Origin: Clusia tigrina
Taxonomy: Eukaryota > Arthropoda > Insecta > Diptera > Clusiidae
DNA: 64,000 nucleotides
Reading direction: 5' to 3'
NCBI GenBank assembly: GCA_920105625.2
Contig: OV050030.1
Coordinates: forward strand, 180,362,315 to 180,426,314
How positions within the stretch are numbered: the stretch's first letter is position 1; each line of letters opens with the position of its first letter. Below the pieces are notes generated by a model. The model was not told the DNA's origin and ran no database searches. It worked only from the letters and a program-made list of their open reading frames with translations. Shown piece after piece: positions 33,290 to 44,407 of this stretch. Position numbers and translations under genes: made by a program.

Positions 33290-34144
33290 ATCGACATATT
33301 GCATTCGATTTGCTACTCTATGTTCAATGGTATAATCATAATTTTGCAAATCTAAGGCCGATCTTGTAATTCTTGGTTTTATTTCTTTTTTGTTCAACGT
33401 CATCATGAGAGAAATACAATCCGTTACAATTTTAGACTTTAAACCTTGTAAATATATTCGAAACCTTTTGAAAGCATATATTATTGCTAATGTTTCTAGC
33501 TCGAAACTGGCCTATCTTGACTCGACATCAGATGTTCTTTTCGAGAAGAAAAATATTGAGTGGAGTTTTTTATCTGATATTCGTGGCATTACAATTGCCC
33601 CAAATCCTTACTGGTATGGCAATGTAACACTGTTTCGTACTTCGGATTATTTATTTGTTGTTTCAGTTTTTCGAAGGATTTTTACTCATTAAGGCTAAAG
33701 GAGAATTTGCTGTTTTTTTTTGTAAGATCATATAATGGTTTTTCAATAGACGAAAAGTCTTTCAAAAACCTTCGAAAGAATGAAGAAAATTTTGGGCTGA
33801 CTGTAATTTGTCTGGAAATGGAAAATTTCCAATAGTCTCCATACCTTTGTCGTTAGCTTGAATACCTGTGCCTGTAATAGCGAAACTTAAATAGCTAACA
33901 TTTGTTTGTAGAAATTCGCATTTGTCTAGTGTGGGTTCCAACTTGTTATCTACTATACGCTTCAAAACCTCTACATGTACTTCGAAATGTTCTGCAACAG
34001 TATTTGTAGCTATAATAATGTCATCTAAAATGTCACTTGTCCTTTTCGAATCTTATATACAAATATATAATTGCCGAATGTTTGGTACACAGACGGTGCA
34101 ATTTTGAACCCGAAAGGCATTCTCAAAAAGTCGAACTGTCCTAA
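33290..34144 (-). pseudogene. Gypsy reverse transcriptase C-terminus and RNase H
   Basis: The RT part near 33965-34140 has FGFK-like sequence in a shifted frame and ILDDIIIATNT (catalytic DD). It is followed by KCEFLQTNVSYLSFAITGTGI (33762-33965), the usual RT thumb. RNase H follows near 33290-33560 with FFSRKTSDVESR, FELETLAIIYAFKRF, KIVTDCISL and MQYVDALSRS. Several stops and frame changes. Confidence 0.8.
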
Positions 34145-34699
34145 TGCGGCCCATAAACGATACATCATGATCATACTCATTTATAATAGTATGTGTAAAA
34201 AAGAGAGAATATATGCATGTATGTGTCACACAGACATGATCTCGCTCTGATCACTGACTGATCGTCGAAAATCTAATTCATTTAGATTTTGAGGGGAAAT
34301 TTTATTACGATGTTGATCATGATGTATGGATGATCGTCGTTTGTGGGCAATTTACATGCAAATTTTGCTCATTTGAATTTGACTGCCAACGAGTGGAGAT
34401 GTGTGCGGATAAAAATAATAAAAATGCGTTTCTGCTGGAGTCCCTTGAATGCTATTGTACTATTTTTTTGTGCCTTTCTTTCATCCAAAATCGTTTTTTT
34501 ATTTTTTTCCAATTTTTCTTTGCACAGTACAAGCGCTAGCGCACACAAAACTTCGTCATCCGACAGAGACATGACAACCTCACTCAACGACGACTACGAA
34601 AAAATGATGATCTTCGCTTTTGATCACTCGTCTGTGGCGGAGCTTCATTCAACACGTACACGAATGAGTATGATCATGATGTATCGTCTATGGGCCGCA
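34145..34699. mobile_element. Harbinger-like MITE inside the gypsy RT
   Basis: Terminal inverted repeats of about 37 bp (TGCGGCCCATAAACGATACA...) with one mismatch, flanked by TAA on both sides. A 3-bp TAA/TTA target site is typical of PIF/Harbinger elements. The 555-bp interior has no transposase. It splits the gypsy RT sequence, which resumes at about 34700. Confidence 0.8.
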
Positions 34700-35087
34700 T
34701 AATGTTTAACGTTTTTTAAGTTTACGTTTGATGTAATTTTAGAATTATCTTTCTTTTTTCTTTTATATTCACAGTAGTTTGTATCTATTTCATACATAAT
34801 TTTTGAATTGCTATACTTTAAGCAATCTCTCCATAGAATTATAGGATAGTTCATCCACCTCGACATTCAGATCTATTTTTATTTTACTAGTTGTCATTTG
34901 CTCAAAACAAGAAATTGTCTTCCAAAAATTTTTAATTCACTTTTATTTAATCCAAAATATACATTTGAAACATTCAGTCTTAATTTAACAGGCACGTATC
35001 ATTTCTTGATATTGCTGACTAGGCTCCCCGAATCTATGAGGCATTATATAAATATTGAATTATTTAAATCTTCTTTAAAAAAAAATG

Positions 35088-35384
35088 TCAATTACTTAAC
35101 ATATTCATTTCTAACAGCTGAATAGTCTTCCTTTTGTTGCGTTCACAGTCTACAGCTTGGTGTTCCGAACTTCCGCATGCAAAGCAGGCGATGTTATTAT
35201 GCTTTGGCTTTCTATACTCTCTGGCCAAATGTCCAACACTAATGCAATTGTAGCATCTCCAGATAGAATTATTGACATTTGAATCCGAATATTTATTATT
35301 TCGAGAACCTGGTATGGGGCGACGGTTTATTTCGATGTTTGCGAACGCTTGCTGGAGAAAGTTTTTATGTAAGCATGGTTTCAT
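35088..35384 (-). pseudogene. Gypsy gag with two zinc knuckles
   Basis: The open piece has CYNCISVGHLAREY followed by CFACGSSEHQAVDC, two CCHC-type knuckles in tandem as in gypsy gag. The last Cys of the first knuckle is Tyr, so only the second is complete. An Arg/Pro/Asn-rich basic stretch precedes them. The zinc knuckles would bind the element's RNA. Confidence 0.8.
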
Positions 35385-35820
35385 AGTTGAACATCTGTAC
35401 TGCTATCAATTATGTAGTCGATTCATTCGCTTTCCTTCATTGTTAATGCGTTGGATAGAATTATTTTATCATTTAAATTCTGTACACATTTTTATCCATG
35501 CTGCCACTTGCGATTTCGAACTTGCGACGCAAATGAACTGCATTTTTTTCGCACAAAAGATGTCAAGTATTAGTTCTGTCTAACTGGCAACCTGTATGGT
35601 CATTATGATTGGCAACGAGTGCAGCCAAATATGCGCATTGCCTGTCAATTTAGTCATTATCAGAATTGTGAACTCAGAAAACTGTTAACTGAGAAGGCCA
35701 CATTTCTATGTTCTCACCATTACAAACAAGCAACATTTCTTTCAAAACATAAAATGGTAGGACATCTTCGTTATTTGGCGCGATAACAAATGAATTTGAA
35801 GCTGCTGCACTTATTTGAAT

Positions 35821-36192
35821 CTACGCCATTCTTCTTATTACGCCTTTCGCTCTTTTGAGCAATTCAAATTCCCTCTTAAGTGGCTCTATCTCTTTTTGCA
35901 TTAGCAAAGCATTATCAGTAGCGTCTTGCTTTTTTAAAACTGTATGCAGTTGCGCCCTGATCACTCCAATAAGCGTCGTCAGCCTCCGGCCTAAATCGGC
36001 ACTGTGTAAGTTGGTGTTGCAGAGGCAATGTGACTTTGCGCTTTTGATGACTCTCTTCTGCGTCACCCCTGTCTGCATCTTCAAACTGTCGCACGCACCA
36101 TGCTGTTGTGGTGACAAAGTATTCAAGCTCAACACTAATGCAAATTTGTTGCCATAAAACGGTAAATCAAGTTCTCTCAGCCAACTGCGCAA
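35821..36192 (-). CDS. Unrecognised open frame, possibly gag N-terminal part
   Basis: A 123-codon open frame shows a Leu-rich start (WLRELDLPFYGNKF), a basic middle and a helical Glu/Lys end (KEIEPLKREFELLKRAKG) that may form a coiled coil. It lies upstream of the gypsy zinc knuckles in the same direction and may be the start of that gag. No decisive motif. Confidence 0.3.
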   Translation of the reverse strand: MRSWLRELDLPFYGNKFALVLSLNTLSPQQHGACDSLKMQTGVTQKRVIKSAKSHCLCNTNLHSADLGRRLTTLIGVIRAQLHTVLKKQDATDNALLMQKEIEPLKREFELLKRAKGVIRRMA

Positions 36193-36235
36193 ATATGAAA
36201 AAACTGCAATTCTGACAAGAATGTCAGGGCCGGCT

Positions 36236-36345
36236 ATAATTCTCCAAAGATTATAAAAATTGGACTATTGTTGACTGGAAAAGAGTAATTTGGTCAGATG
36301 TAACTAAAATTAATCGATTCCATTTTGACGGTAAGGAATTATATT
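36236..36345 (+). pseudogene. Tc1-like transposase fragment
   Basis: A short plus-strand stretch reads NWTIVDWKRVIWSDVTKINRF then DGKELYYM, which is the segment around the first catalytic Asp of Tc1-like transposases (normally IWSDETK; here the Glu is Val). It ends abruptly where the next transposase begins. Confidence 0.65.
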
Positions 36346-37175
36346 ATATGCTTGAACAACGCTGGGAAATATTGCGACATTACTTTGAAAATCATGGTAA
36401 TGTTGCAGAATACCAAAAAAATCATTTGCCAAAAAAATCATCTTTTCAGATGAAGCTCATTTTGATCTTGGCGGGTATGTAAACAAACAAAATTGTCGCA
36501 TTTGGAGGACAGAAAACCCGCACGCATACATTGAAAATCCGATGCACCCAAAACGAGTCACTGTTTGGTGCGGATTATGGTCCAGAGGCATAATTGGGCC
36601 ATTTTTCTTCGAAAATGAGCAAGGAGTGGCCGTTACAGTCAATGGCGATCGTTATCGGGCCATGTTGAACGAATTTTTGTTCACAAAAATTGAAGAGGAG
36701 GATATTGACAACATTTGGTTTCAACAGGACGGCGCTACGTGCCACACAGCCGAAGCTACACTCGATGTTTTGCGCCCTGTTTTTGAAGATCGCATTATCA
36801 GCCGCAGAGCTGTTGTCGTTTGGCCACCTCGGAGCTGCGATTTGACACCGTTGGACTATTATTTGTGGGGTGCCCTCAAAGATAACTGTTACGCCGACAA
36901 GCCAGAGACAATTGACGCTTTAAAGGACAATATTCGTGAAGCCATTGGAGAAATACCGCTGCACACAATCGATAATGTGCTTAAAAATTGGACCGTTCGT
37001 GTAGGCTACTGCATGGCCAGCCGAGGCAGCCATTTGAATGAAATTATTTTCCATTATTAACCGGAAGGATTGTACTTTCAAATAAAAAAAGAAATTTGAG
37101 AAAATATCCAGTAGTTTTTTTTTATAAAATTTAAAAAAAAGAGTTAATTGGGCGGACCCTTTATATCTGCAAGAT
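36346..37175 (+). mobile_element. Second Tc1/mariner-type element, internally deleted
   Basis: Same general type as 23154-24066. The left terminal repeat is lost, as the element directly abuts the Tc1 fragment. A candidate right end near 37150-37165 (TTAATTGGGCGGACCC) is only a guess. Confidence 0.6.
36349..37060 (+). pseudogene. Tc1/mariner-type transposase (D-x36-D), deleted
   Basis: The N-terminal piece LEQRWEILRHYFENHGNVAE (DNA-binding domain start) runs straight into a break, then IFSDEAHFDLGGYVNKQN opens the catalytic domain (from about 36440), which continues uninterrupted to TAA at 37058-37060: TVWCGLWSRGIIGP, WFQQDGATCHTA and WPPRSCDLTPLDYYLWG. The whole catalytic half is intact, but most of the DNA-binding half is missing, so it is inactive on its own. 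The protein is related to, but clearly different from, the one at 23.3 kb. Confidence 0.85.
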
Positions 37176-37208
37176 TTTTGTTGTACTACTGAGCACAGAG
37201 CCGGAGAC

Positions 37209-37454
37209 ATGATGACGTATATAGACAGTGTAAACCGGTATAATGACAATATCTTCGAAAGTGTCGGAAAGAATTTGCAACAACAAGATGAACTCATCAA
37301 AACAATTACAGAAAACCTAAAGACACAACAGTATGGGGAGACCAAAATAAAAGGAGTCCTGATATACAAGTATGTCAATTGGAGTGACCTGGTGATTGTG
37401 TCAAAACTAATGGAAGGTGAAATAATTGAGAATGCAGACATTTTGCTGCAGTAA
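37209..37454 (+). CDS. Unrecognised 81-codon open frame
   Basis: Starts MMTYIDSVNRYNDN and is mildly acidic with a GVLIYKYVNWSDLV stretch. It lies between a transposon end and a gypsy integrase fragment. No known motif; it could be part of the gypsy or chance. Confidence 0.2.
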   Translation: MMTYIDSVNRYNDNIFESVGKNLQQQDELIKTITENLKTQQYGETKIKGVLIYKYVNWSDLVIVSKLMEGEIIENADILLQ

Positions 37455-37559
37455 AAACAATGCATTGCATTCGACAGATGTACTTTATCCCACAATTAGG
37501 TTAACAGGTACATGCAGTTGTCAATGAGATGTATTTTTTCAATAACATTTGGGAAAAAA

Positions 37560-38340
37560 GAATTCATAGACAAAGGAAATTCTCCTCATGTAGATCGTCC
37601 AGGCCCGATGGACAGTACAAAAAATCATTATAGCATATATTTACCATGATCAACGGGAGCTCCATGTTCGTGTGGCTATACCCAACAAAATCTACTGAAG
37701 CAGATGAAGTCATAATAAAATGCAGGAAAGGACCGACATACTTGGATTCCCAAACAGGGTGGCCAGTGACAAAGGAACAGCATTGAACAGCAGAAATGAA
37801 GAGATTGAAAGAGTAAATAGGACAATATTCGCATTGATTCCAAGGTTATCAAACCCAGCAAAGCAGAGGAACCAGTAAAGTGGTCGGTTATGTACAAAAG
37901 GCGATAAACTGCATAGTTCAACAAGGGTTTCGCCATTCGTGGACATAGTAGGCGTCAAAGTGAAAGGAGATATAGACACATATAAGCCAATTAGCTGATT
38001 CCAGTCTTTAACAACAATAAGAGGAAGCTACGAGGCGAAAAAAACAAGTAATCAAAACATACCCCTTATATAAAAGTAGCTTCGACAAGAAAAGGTAGAA
38101 CCAGTGCGGATACACATTGCGCCATTTGGTGGCGATAAAAAGAAGAAACCAGTTCAGTGCAGGCAACGAACTAGCGAGTGAATATTTAGGACCATGCATA
38201 ATAACGAAAGTCACGATTAATGGCCGATACGAAGTGGAAAGTGTGCCAGACTTAGAAGGTCCTCACAGAACATCGACCGCAGGGGGTAATATGAAGTACT
38301 GAAGATATGTGGATCCAAATGAAGGGCTGATATCATAAGG
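37560..38340 (+). pseudogene. Gypsy integrase fragment, plus strand
   Basis: In mixed frames: HVDRPGPMDSTK (core start), PTKSTEADEV, IFGFPNRV, SDKGTAL-like (second Asp region), EERERVNRT-like (catalytic Glu region), then LVAIKRRNQFSAGNELASEYLGPCIITKV and GRYEVE near 38117-38302, the C-terminal domain of gypsy integrases. The order is right but stops and frame changes are many. Confidence 0.65.
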
Positions 38341-38795
38341 AACAGATGATGAATAGGATGGCCGAATGCGAGAGTGGTGTGAAAGTGGACGCCATTCCAG
38401 TCGGAGAGAATAAGACAGTCACCAACAAATAAACAACCGAGTTCACTGTATTAAGTTGTCGAGGCCGTCTGTCACAGTTGTCCAGTGGAGTGAAAGAAGC
38501 AGTCTACTACTAGTTATAAAACAGTACACGCTTAACCCAAATCCCATGTCGCAATAACATCCCCTCCAAATAATCCAAACTTCCGCTGGAAATTGGCGAA
38601 ACCTGAACTGGCTATTTGCACATGCATCGCATGATTAAGAAATGCCGAGTTTGCACTCCAGTGCATTTCCAGTTACGGGAACAGCAGACAGATAAACAAC
38701 AACAGTTAGCACATACAAATTATCATTAAGAAATTACTTGTAATCAAAATGTTTGACAATATATATAGCCAAATTGATAGTTTTGCACATACATA
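38341..38795. other. Possible gypsy LTR remnant; nothing else seen
   Basis: Sequence after the integrase fragment and before the mariner; no partner LTR was found in the window. Confidence 0.25.
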
Positions 38796-40056
38796 CGAGG
38801 GCGGATTGGTATCGAAGCTACCTAGCGCTAGATGGCAGCACAAACACAAACACTTTTTTTTTAGAAATTGCGTTCTGTCACACGTCAGCTGTTAAAATTT
38901 CACCCAAATTCATCGATTAGTTCCAATATTTGTTGTAGTCGTTTGAAGTAAGCAACTTTTGTGTTTCTAAAAAAATGGAAAAAAGCGAATTTCGTGCAGT
39001 GATAAAACACTATTATTTGGAAGGGAAAACGGTGAAAGAGACAAAAGAAAAGCTCGATAAACATTACGGTGGGTCTGCTCTGTCAGATTTCATGGTCAAA
39101 TATTGGATTGCTGAATTTAAACGTGGCCGAACAAGCACTGCAACAATACCATCAACAGGAAGGCCAAAAGAGGTGGTTACTGAAGAAAATATCAAGAAAA
39201 TCCTCGATATCGTTTGAAATTATCGCCGAGTCAAGTTGCGTGAGATTGTTGAAATGGTAAACATATCATATGAACGTGTGTTCAACATTTTGCATGAACA
39301 TTTGCATATCAAAAAGCTATCGGCAAGATGGGTGCCGCGTTTGCTCAGTGTCGAACAAAAACGAGTTCGACAGACCACTTCACAGCGGTGTTTATACGTG
39401 ATAAAGCGTAATCCTGTTGATTTTTGGCGTTGATTAATAACTGTTGATGAAACGTGGGTCCACCACTACACACCTGAAACCAAAAATCAATCGAAACAAT
39501 GGGTGGAAGCTGGTGGAAGTGCTCCGAAGAAGGCGAAGGCAGTGAAATCGGCTGGCAAGGTTATGGCCACTGTATTTTGGGATGCACACGGAATATTGCT
39601 CATCGATTATCTTGAAAAAGGATCCACAATCACAGGAAAGTATTATCGTGCATTTTTGGATCAATTGATTGATGCAATCAAGGATAAACGACCACATTTA
39701 AAGAAGAAAACAATGCTCTTTCTTCAAGATAACGCACCGGTTCACACAGCATTAGATACGATGCTAAAATTACGTGAAATACAGTTCGAATTGGTTAATC
39801 ATCCATAGTCCAGATTTAGCTCCTAGTGACTTTTTCCTGTTTCCAAACTTGAAAAAATGGCTCGCAGAAAAAAGATTCATCTCAAACGAAGAAGTGATTA
39901 CCGAAACTAACGCGTATTTTGAGGGGTTCCCGAAATCGTATTATTCAGATGGTAAGTGTGTCGAAGTAAAAGGAGACTATGTTGAGAAATAAATGGTTTT
40001 GGAAAAAAAAAATGTTTTTTTCCTACTTTGGTAGCTTCAATATCAATCCGCCCTCG
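38796..40056 (+). mobile_element. Mariner element, copy 3
   Basis: Same family as 16192-17475, with inverted repeats (left end CGAGGGCGGATTGGTATCGA with two changes) and TA on both sides. Length 1261 bp. An independent insertion in another context, unlike copies 1 and 2, which belong to one duplicated block. Confidence 0.95.
38975..39992 (+). pseudogene. Mariner transposase, copy 3
   Basis: It shares the in-frame TGA after KKILDIV with copies 1 and 2. In addition it has a stop where copies 1 and 2 have a CGA codon (DFWR then TGA near 39432), a small deletion near 39806 that removes part of the HPPYxPD word around the third Asp, and a 27-bp deletion near 39954. The Asp motifs TVDETWVHHY and FLQDNAPVHTA remain visible. 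No functional protein. Confidence 0.9.
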
Positions 40057-40930
40057 TACATCTGCAATAGAATTTTGGTTATCATCGCTTTCAAAGAAAA
40101 CGCTCCCAATCCTATAGTCCGAGCAGTTGCTTTTAAATAAATATGAAATTGCTATTAAAAGTAAATGGAATTGGGCTTAAAATTCTGCAATAATGTTGGC
40201 GTAGAATTATAACATCTAAAAAGGAGGTTTGTTGCCCATGTCGCGCAAGCAAGTGCCCATGTCGCCAACAACTCTGGGGAATGATCATCATTTTAGCTTT
40301 TTGTCGTACCATTGGGATTCTTTCGCCGTTGATCCGAATTAATTCCTGCTCTGGAGAATTTAGAAAATCTGTACAATACAGCCGTTACGGGGGCCCAGAA
40401 ACGCTCTGTTATCGCTGCAAATATTCGCAGATGCCGCTACCTTGCTACATCGTTGTGTCACCGCTGTTGTGTCGCTACCGTCTACTGCATTCTGCCAGTT
40501 GCGCTGTTTTTGAATTTCGTCCTCTCACCTACGCTCTGCTACCACTGCAAACAGCTGCCTCTGCCTCGCTACATCGCTGCGACTTCGCTGTTGTGCTGAA
40601 TTTTGTTGCGCTGCTCATCTCGCTGCGCTAGATCGTTCTAACGCAACAAACAGTTTCTCAGAGGTTTTTGCTATCTGTCGTTGCGCTCGTTCGTCGCATC
40701 ATTAACGAGTACTTTGGTTGCACAGTTAGTGATGACGGTATTCCTACTCGACGTTATATACATATTTGTTTGCAATGGCAGTATAACTCATTTGTCTAGT
40801 ACGGTTTTATTTTTGGAATCCGTTGGTTGTTACGCTACATTGTGGCCAAGCTATTTATCAAATATACTTATATCAAGTTATATATCAAATATAATTTTTA
40901 ACTAAATTTATACCCTTTTTTGATTTTGCA
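40057..40930. other. No gene recognised; likely BEL/Pao leader
   Basis: A GC-richer part near 40340-40700 is followed by AT-rich sequence up to the gag start. By position it may hold a BEL/Pao LTR or leader; no LTR pair or primer site could be confirmed. Confidence 0.3.
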
Positions 40931-42062
40931 ATGTCTTTGGAGGAATTGAAACAGCAAAGCAGAAATACCAAAAAAATAGTACGCGTATAAAGAATATTGT
41001 AGAAGTTAGCCTGCGACCAGGTTTACCACCGGTTGCTGTCCATGCCTGAATATCGATGCAGATTGGGAATTTTTGAGTTATACTTCAAGGAAGTCCTATC
41101 AACACTAATGGAAATTGAAAAAAAGACTGTGATGATGGTGGGCGTAGCGACTTGGAGGAGTTTTATATTATAGCGAAGCTTACCATTCAATCGCATCTAG
41201 CTGAAGACTACATTGCCACTATGTCAGATACTACTTGCGTCATGCAATCTAGCTCAAAAGTACATAAGCTCAAACTTCCCTAGAAACTATTGATGCATTC
41301 CAGGTCATTAATGGAAATTACCCCAAGGCATTAGAAAGGCTTAAAAGTCAATATGGCAATCCAACACTCCTATTTTTACAGAATATTTAGCCAGTAGTCG
41401 AACTGTCGTCAGTCTCCAAGTCCATGGGTGGCATTTACCTTGTACTGCAAAAAGCTGATGAGGAGACAAATTGCAAACGGAAGGAGTCCTTGGATTTTAA
41501 AACGCTGCCAACTTAAGATGACTGCTCAAATGTTGTGGAGAGACACTGCCAATACTTACAAGGCAACTAAATCAGAAAACGAACATAATGGATATTCATT
41601 TGTTTGGTGTGTTCGAGTGGTAACCACAAGATTTACAACTGCGATCGCTTTAAGGCCCTTCCTGTGGCTCAACGTTTTGACCATGGAAAAGACCAAGGCA
41701 TTTGTATCAATTGCTTGTCGAAGGGATATCAACTCTCAAACTACTCATCGTCGCATAACTGCTGCATCGTGGATCTGCAACAGATTCGTCGACTTCAATG
41801 CCGCCGTCAACCTCGAGGGAAGCTGCTGTACACACCCACATAAATAATTCGTCGTTGGATCAAATTATTATTGTGACTGCTATGGTCTTATTTCGGGATG
41901 CATCTAGTGGATACCGGATACAAGTAAATCTCATGACGGATGAGTTCTTACAGAAATTGTTGTTACCACGAAGCAAGCATAACATTCAAATCCAAAGTAT
42001 TGGTAAGTCAGCAACAAATTTATTGGAATTGGTATTGGCAAGTCATATTAAATGTATGACTA
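40931..42062 (+). pseudogene. BEL/Pao gag and protease start, plus strand
   Basis: Likely start MSLEELKQQS at 40931, then broken frames with FELYFKEVLSTLMEIEKK, FQVINGNYPKALERLKSQYGN, the zinc-knuckle block CLVCSSGNHKIYNCDRFKALPV...GICINCLSKGYQLSNYSSSHNC, and near 41900 ASSGYRIQVNLMTDEFLQKL, the beginning of the protease region. All are familiar from BEL/Pao elements. In the second knuckle the usual CxxC...H/C spacing is kept but the conserved Gly-His is Gly-Tyr. It is a separate insertion from the one at 25-29 kb and is cut at 42062 by the next element. Confidence 0.8.
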
Positions 42063-43016
42063 ATACTAACACACAACGCAACTCAAGCGAGGAGGAAGAG
42101 AAAGAAGCGTCTTGCTAGGCTCGTGGAGGAGCAATCCTCACGTGGCTCTGCCGGCCCTTCTGTGTCAACTCCCTCCAAAATGGCCAGGTCGGCGGAAGTG
42201 ACACCCACGGAAGCCACCGAGCCTGCGGAGGGATTGATCGCTCCGAAATCTCGCTCGCGAGGTAAGCGGCGGAAGATTGTTGCTGAAAACAGCATACCCA
42301 CCTGCCCTGCAGCTGTTACTGCTGGTGGCGCCACGACCCCAAAGGGTACGAGCGAAACCTTGGTGGCGGCTAATTTGGCGGGGAAGAATGTTGCCAATAA
42401 GCTGCAGTTTGCGCAGCCCCTCGTATCCAGCAAAACCATCTGCCCGGCGAAATCTTTGTCAGTGGAAGGTGGTGAGCTGGACCTTCACCCAAGCACTTCC
42501 AAAGGTCCAGCCAAGCCATCGTACAGCGAGAAGGCTACCGGCCCGCAACCAATGGCGGTGATTGGGAAGCTGGGGCCTGACCATCGGCTGACTGAAGCAG
42601 AGATAAAATACTGCAAAGGTCCTGAAGCTACTGCGAAGGGCTATGAGACAAACGACGGCACTCTACAGGTGTCGTGCGCGTCTCAGCTCAACTTTGATTG
42701 GCTCAGGGGTGTATTCAGTGACGTGCCACCCATGGGGAACACTCGCTTCGCGGTCTATAGGGAAGCAGGCGTGTCCCTCAGGAAGGCCATCTGCTGGATT
42801 CCGGATCGCGATCTGACGGCCACAGATGTCCTTTCCTGTCTGCGTGCTCAGAACTCTGGCATCAACACGAGGCTTTGGCGAGTTCTTTCGCACACCAGGG
42901 GTAGTAACCGGGATGGTAAAGAAGGTGCTAGTTTTGTGGTGCGAGTGGATGTGGCCTCTATTGATGTCATCGTTTCTCGGTACCGGAGCTGTCTGAGTCT
43001 CTTCTTTGGACAGTAA
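42063..43016 (+). pseudogene. Non-LTR ORF1 protein, 5' end missing
   Basis: The frame is open from the junction to TAA at 43014-43016. It begins with a strongly basic segment (RRKRKKRLARL), then a long Pro/Ala/Ser/Thr/Lys-rich part, then a folded part with FDWLRGVFSDVPPMGNTRFAVYR, KAICWIPDRDLTATDVL and LRAQNSGINTRLWRVL, which resembles the RNA-binding region of LOA/I-clade ORF1 proteins. It is open throughout (about 318 codons). GTG at 42123 is probably not a real start. ORF1 proteins bind the element RNA. Its G+C content is clearly higher than that of the neighbours. Confidence 0.7.
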
Positions 43017-43035
43017 CTTTTCATGTCTTTCCCAG

Positions 43036-44407
43036 ATGAATGGCTCGGACGATTCTCGTAGCTATCGTCCTTTGACGGTAACGCAGATCAACTTACAGCA
43101 TTCTAAAGCCGCTACTGTACTCCTAAGTAGACGACACACCCAGCTGCACACATCACCCCACATAACAACATTACAGGAGCCCTGGGTCTTTAGGTGTCGC
43201 CTCTGTGGCCTTGGCTCGTTGAAAGGGGCCACGATATTATATGACAGAAACTCGATTAGACCTAGAGCCGGTCTTATAATATCATCCCATCTCGCAGCGA
43301 CCTACCTTGACGTATTTTGTTTTCAGGATCTGGTTGCGGCAGAGATTAGTTTTAAGATTATCCACGGATGGTCGAGGTTCGTGATTGCATCTGCTTACTT
43401 TTCTTACGATGCTTTGGAGGCGCCACCACCTGGGAAGGTCGCTACTCTCGTAGGGTTCTGTGAGCGGCGCAATCTTGGTCTCGTTCTTTGTTGCGATGCT
43501 AATGCCCAGCATACGATCTGGGGCAGCAGCAAGTGCAATGAGCGGGGCTCTCCACTTTTCGAGTATATTGCCTCCTGGAGCCTGAACATCCACAATGTAG
43601 GCAGCCTACTTTTGTGACTACGAGAAGGCAGGAGGTAATTGACGTCACCCTGTCAAATCCAAGACTAGGGTGGTTGATCAACAGCTGGTCGATCAATAAC
43701 ATTGAGTTTCAGTGTGGCGAGCGGGCGCAGATGCCATTGCCCACCAGAAACCCAAGAAAAACAGACTGGCCAAAGTTCAGGGAGGCACTGCGCAGCAATA
43801 ACGTGACGCCACTGAAACTTCGCAAGGAGCAGAACATTGAGGCGGCTGTTGAACATCTCAACACCGCTCTAACAAACAGCTTCGAGCTAGCCTGTCCAAC
43901 TAGACCTCCTCTTAGCCGGACTCCTGTTCCTGGGTGGAATCGAGAGCTTCAGGCGCTGAGGCGTGTGTCTAGAAAACTCCTCAACCGGGCCCTCAAGACG
44001 AATCTTGATGAGGACTGGGAACGATATCGACGTGTTCAGAGGGACTACAAGAAGCTAATTCGGGACTCGAAAAGGACTTCTTTTAGAGACTTCTGCAGTG
44101 ATATCGAATCCCTGAGTGACACGGCAAAACTGCTGAAAGTCCTGAAAAAGGACCAAACCGCTAAGCTGGGGTCGCTCAGGAAACCTGATGGCTCCTATAC
44201 GGAGAGGCAAAGTGAGACACTCAGCTTGCTGTTGGAGTCACACTTTCCAGAAAATCAGGTAAGCATAGCCCGACAACAACCACTTTTGGTCGGAACTGTT
44301 GTCAGGGCAGTTACACCCTCTCGTAATGATTGGTATGTCGCCAGAACTGTGGCGAATGAGACTGCCAAGATCTTCACTGCATGTCTCGCGCTGGCCTATG
44401 TACCACG
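43036..44407 (+). pseudogene. Non-LTR ORF2: endonuclease and RT N-terminus
   Basis: Likely start MNGSDDSRSYRPL at 43036, shortly after the ORF1 stop. The apurinic-type endonuclease shows VTQINLQHSKAATVLLSRR, ITTLQEPWV (catalytic Glu), VIASAYFSYD and LVLCCDANAQHTIWGS (Asp/Asn). A one-base loss near 43612 shifts the frame; the second piece (43614-44483) begins VTTRRQEVIDVTLS and continues through a basic linker (NPRKTDWPKFREAL, LNRALKTNLDEDWERYRRVQ) to THFP-like SHFPENQ and AVTPSRNDW. Near 44390 CLALAYVPR marks the first RT block; RT then stops. Confidence 0.8.

Larger units (their letters stand above)
32760..35390 (-). mobile_element. Second Ty3/Gypsy fragment, minus strand
   Basis: Gag zinc knuckles, RT, RNase H and the end of integrase lie in gypsy order on the minus strand, interrupted at 34145-34699 by a MITE. 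Between RNase H and the integrase C-terminus most of integrase is missing. LTRs not identified. It is a different family from the gypsies at 17.5 and 54.2 kb. Confidence 0.8.

Noticed and set aside
42083..42439. Minus-strand open frames across the non-LTR ORF1 and endonuclease
   Set aside because: They are shadows of GC-richer coding DNA on the other strand, and lack any motif.
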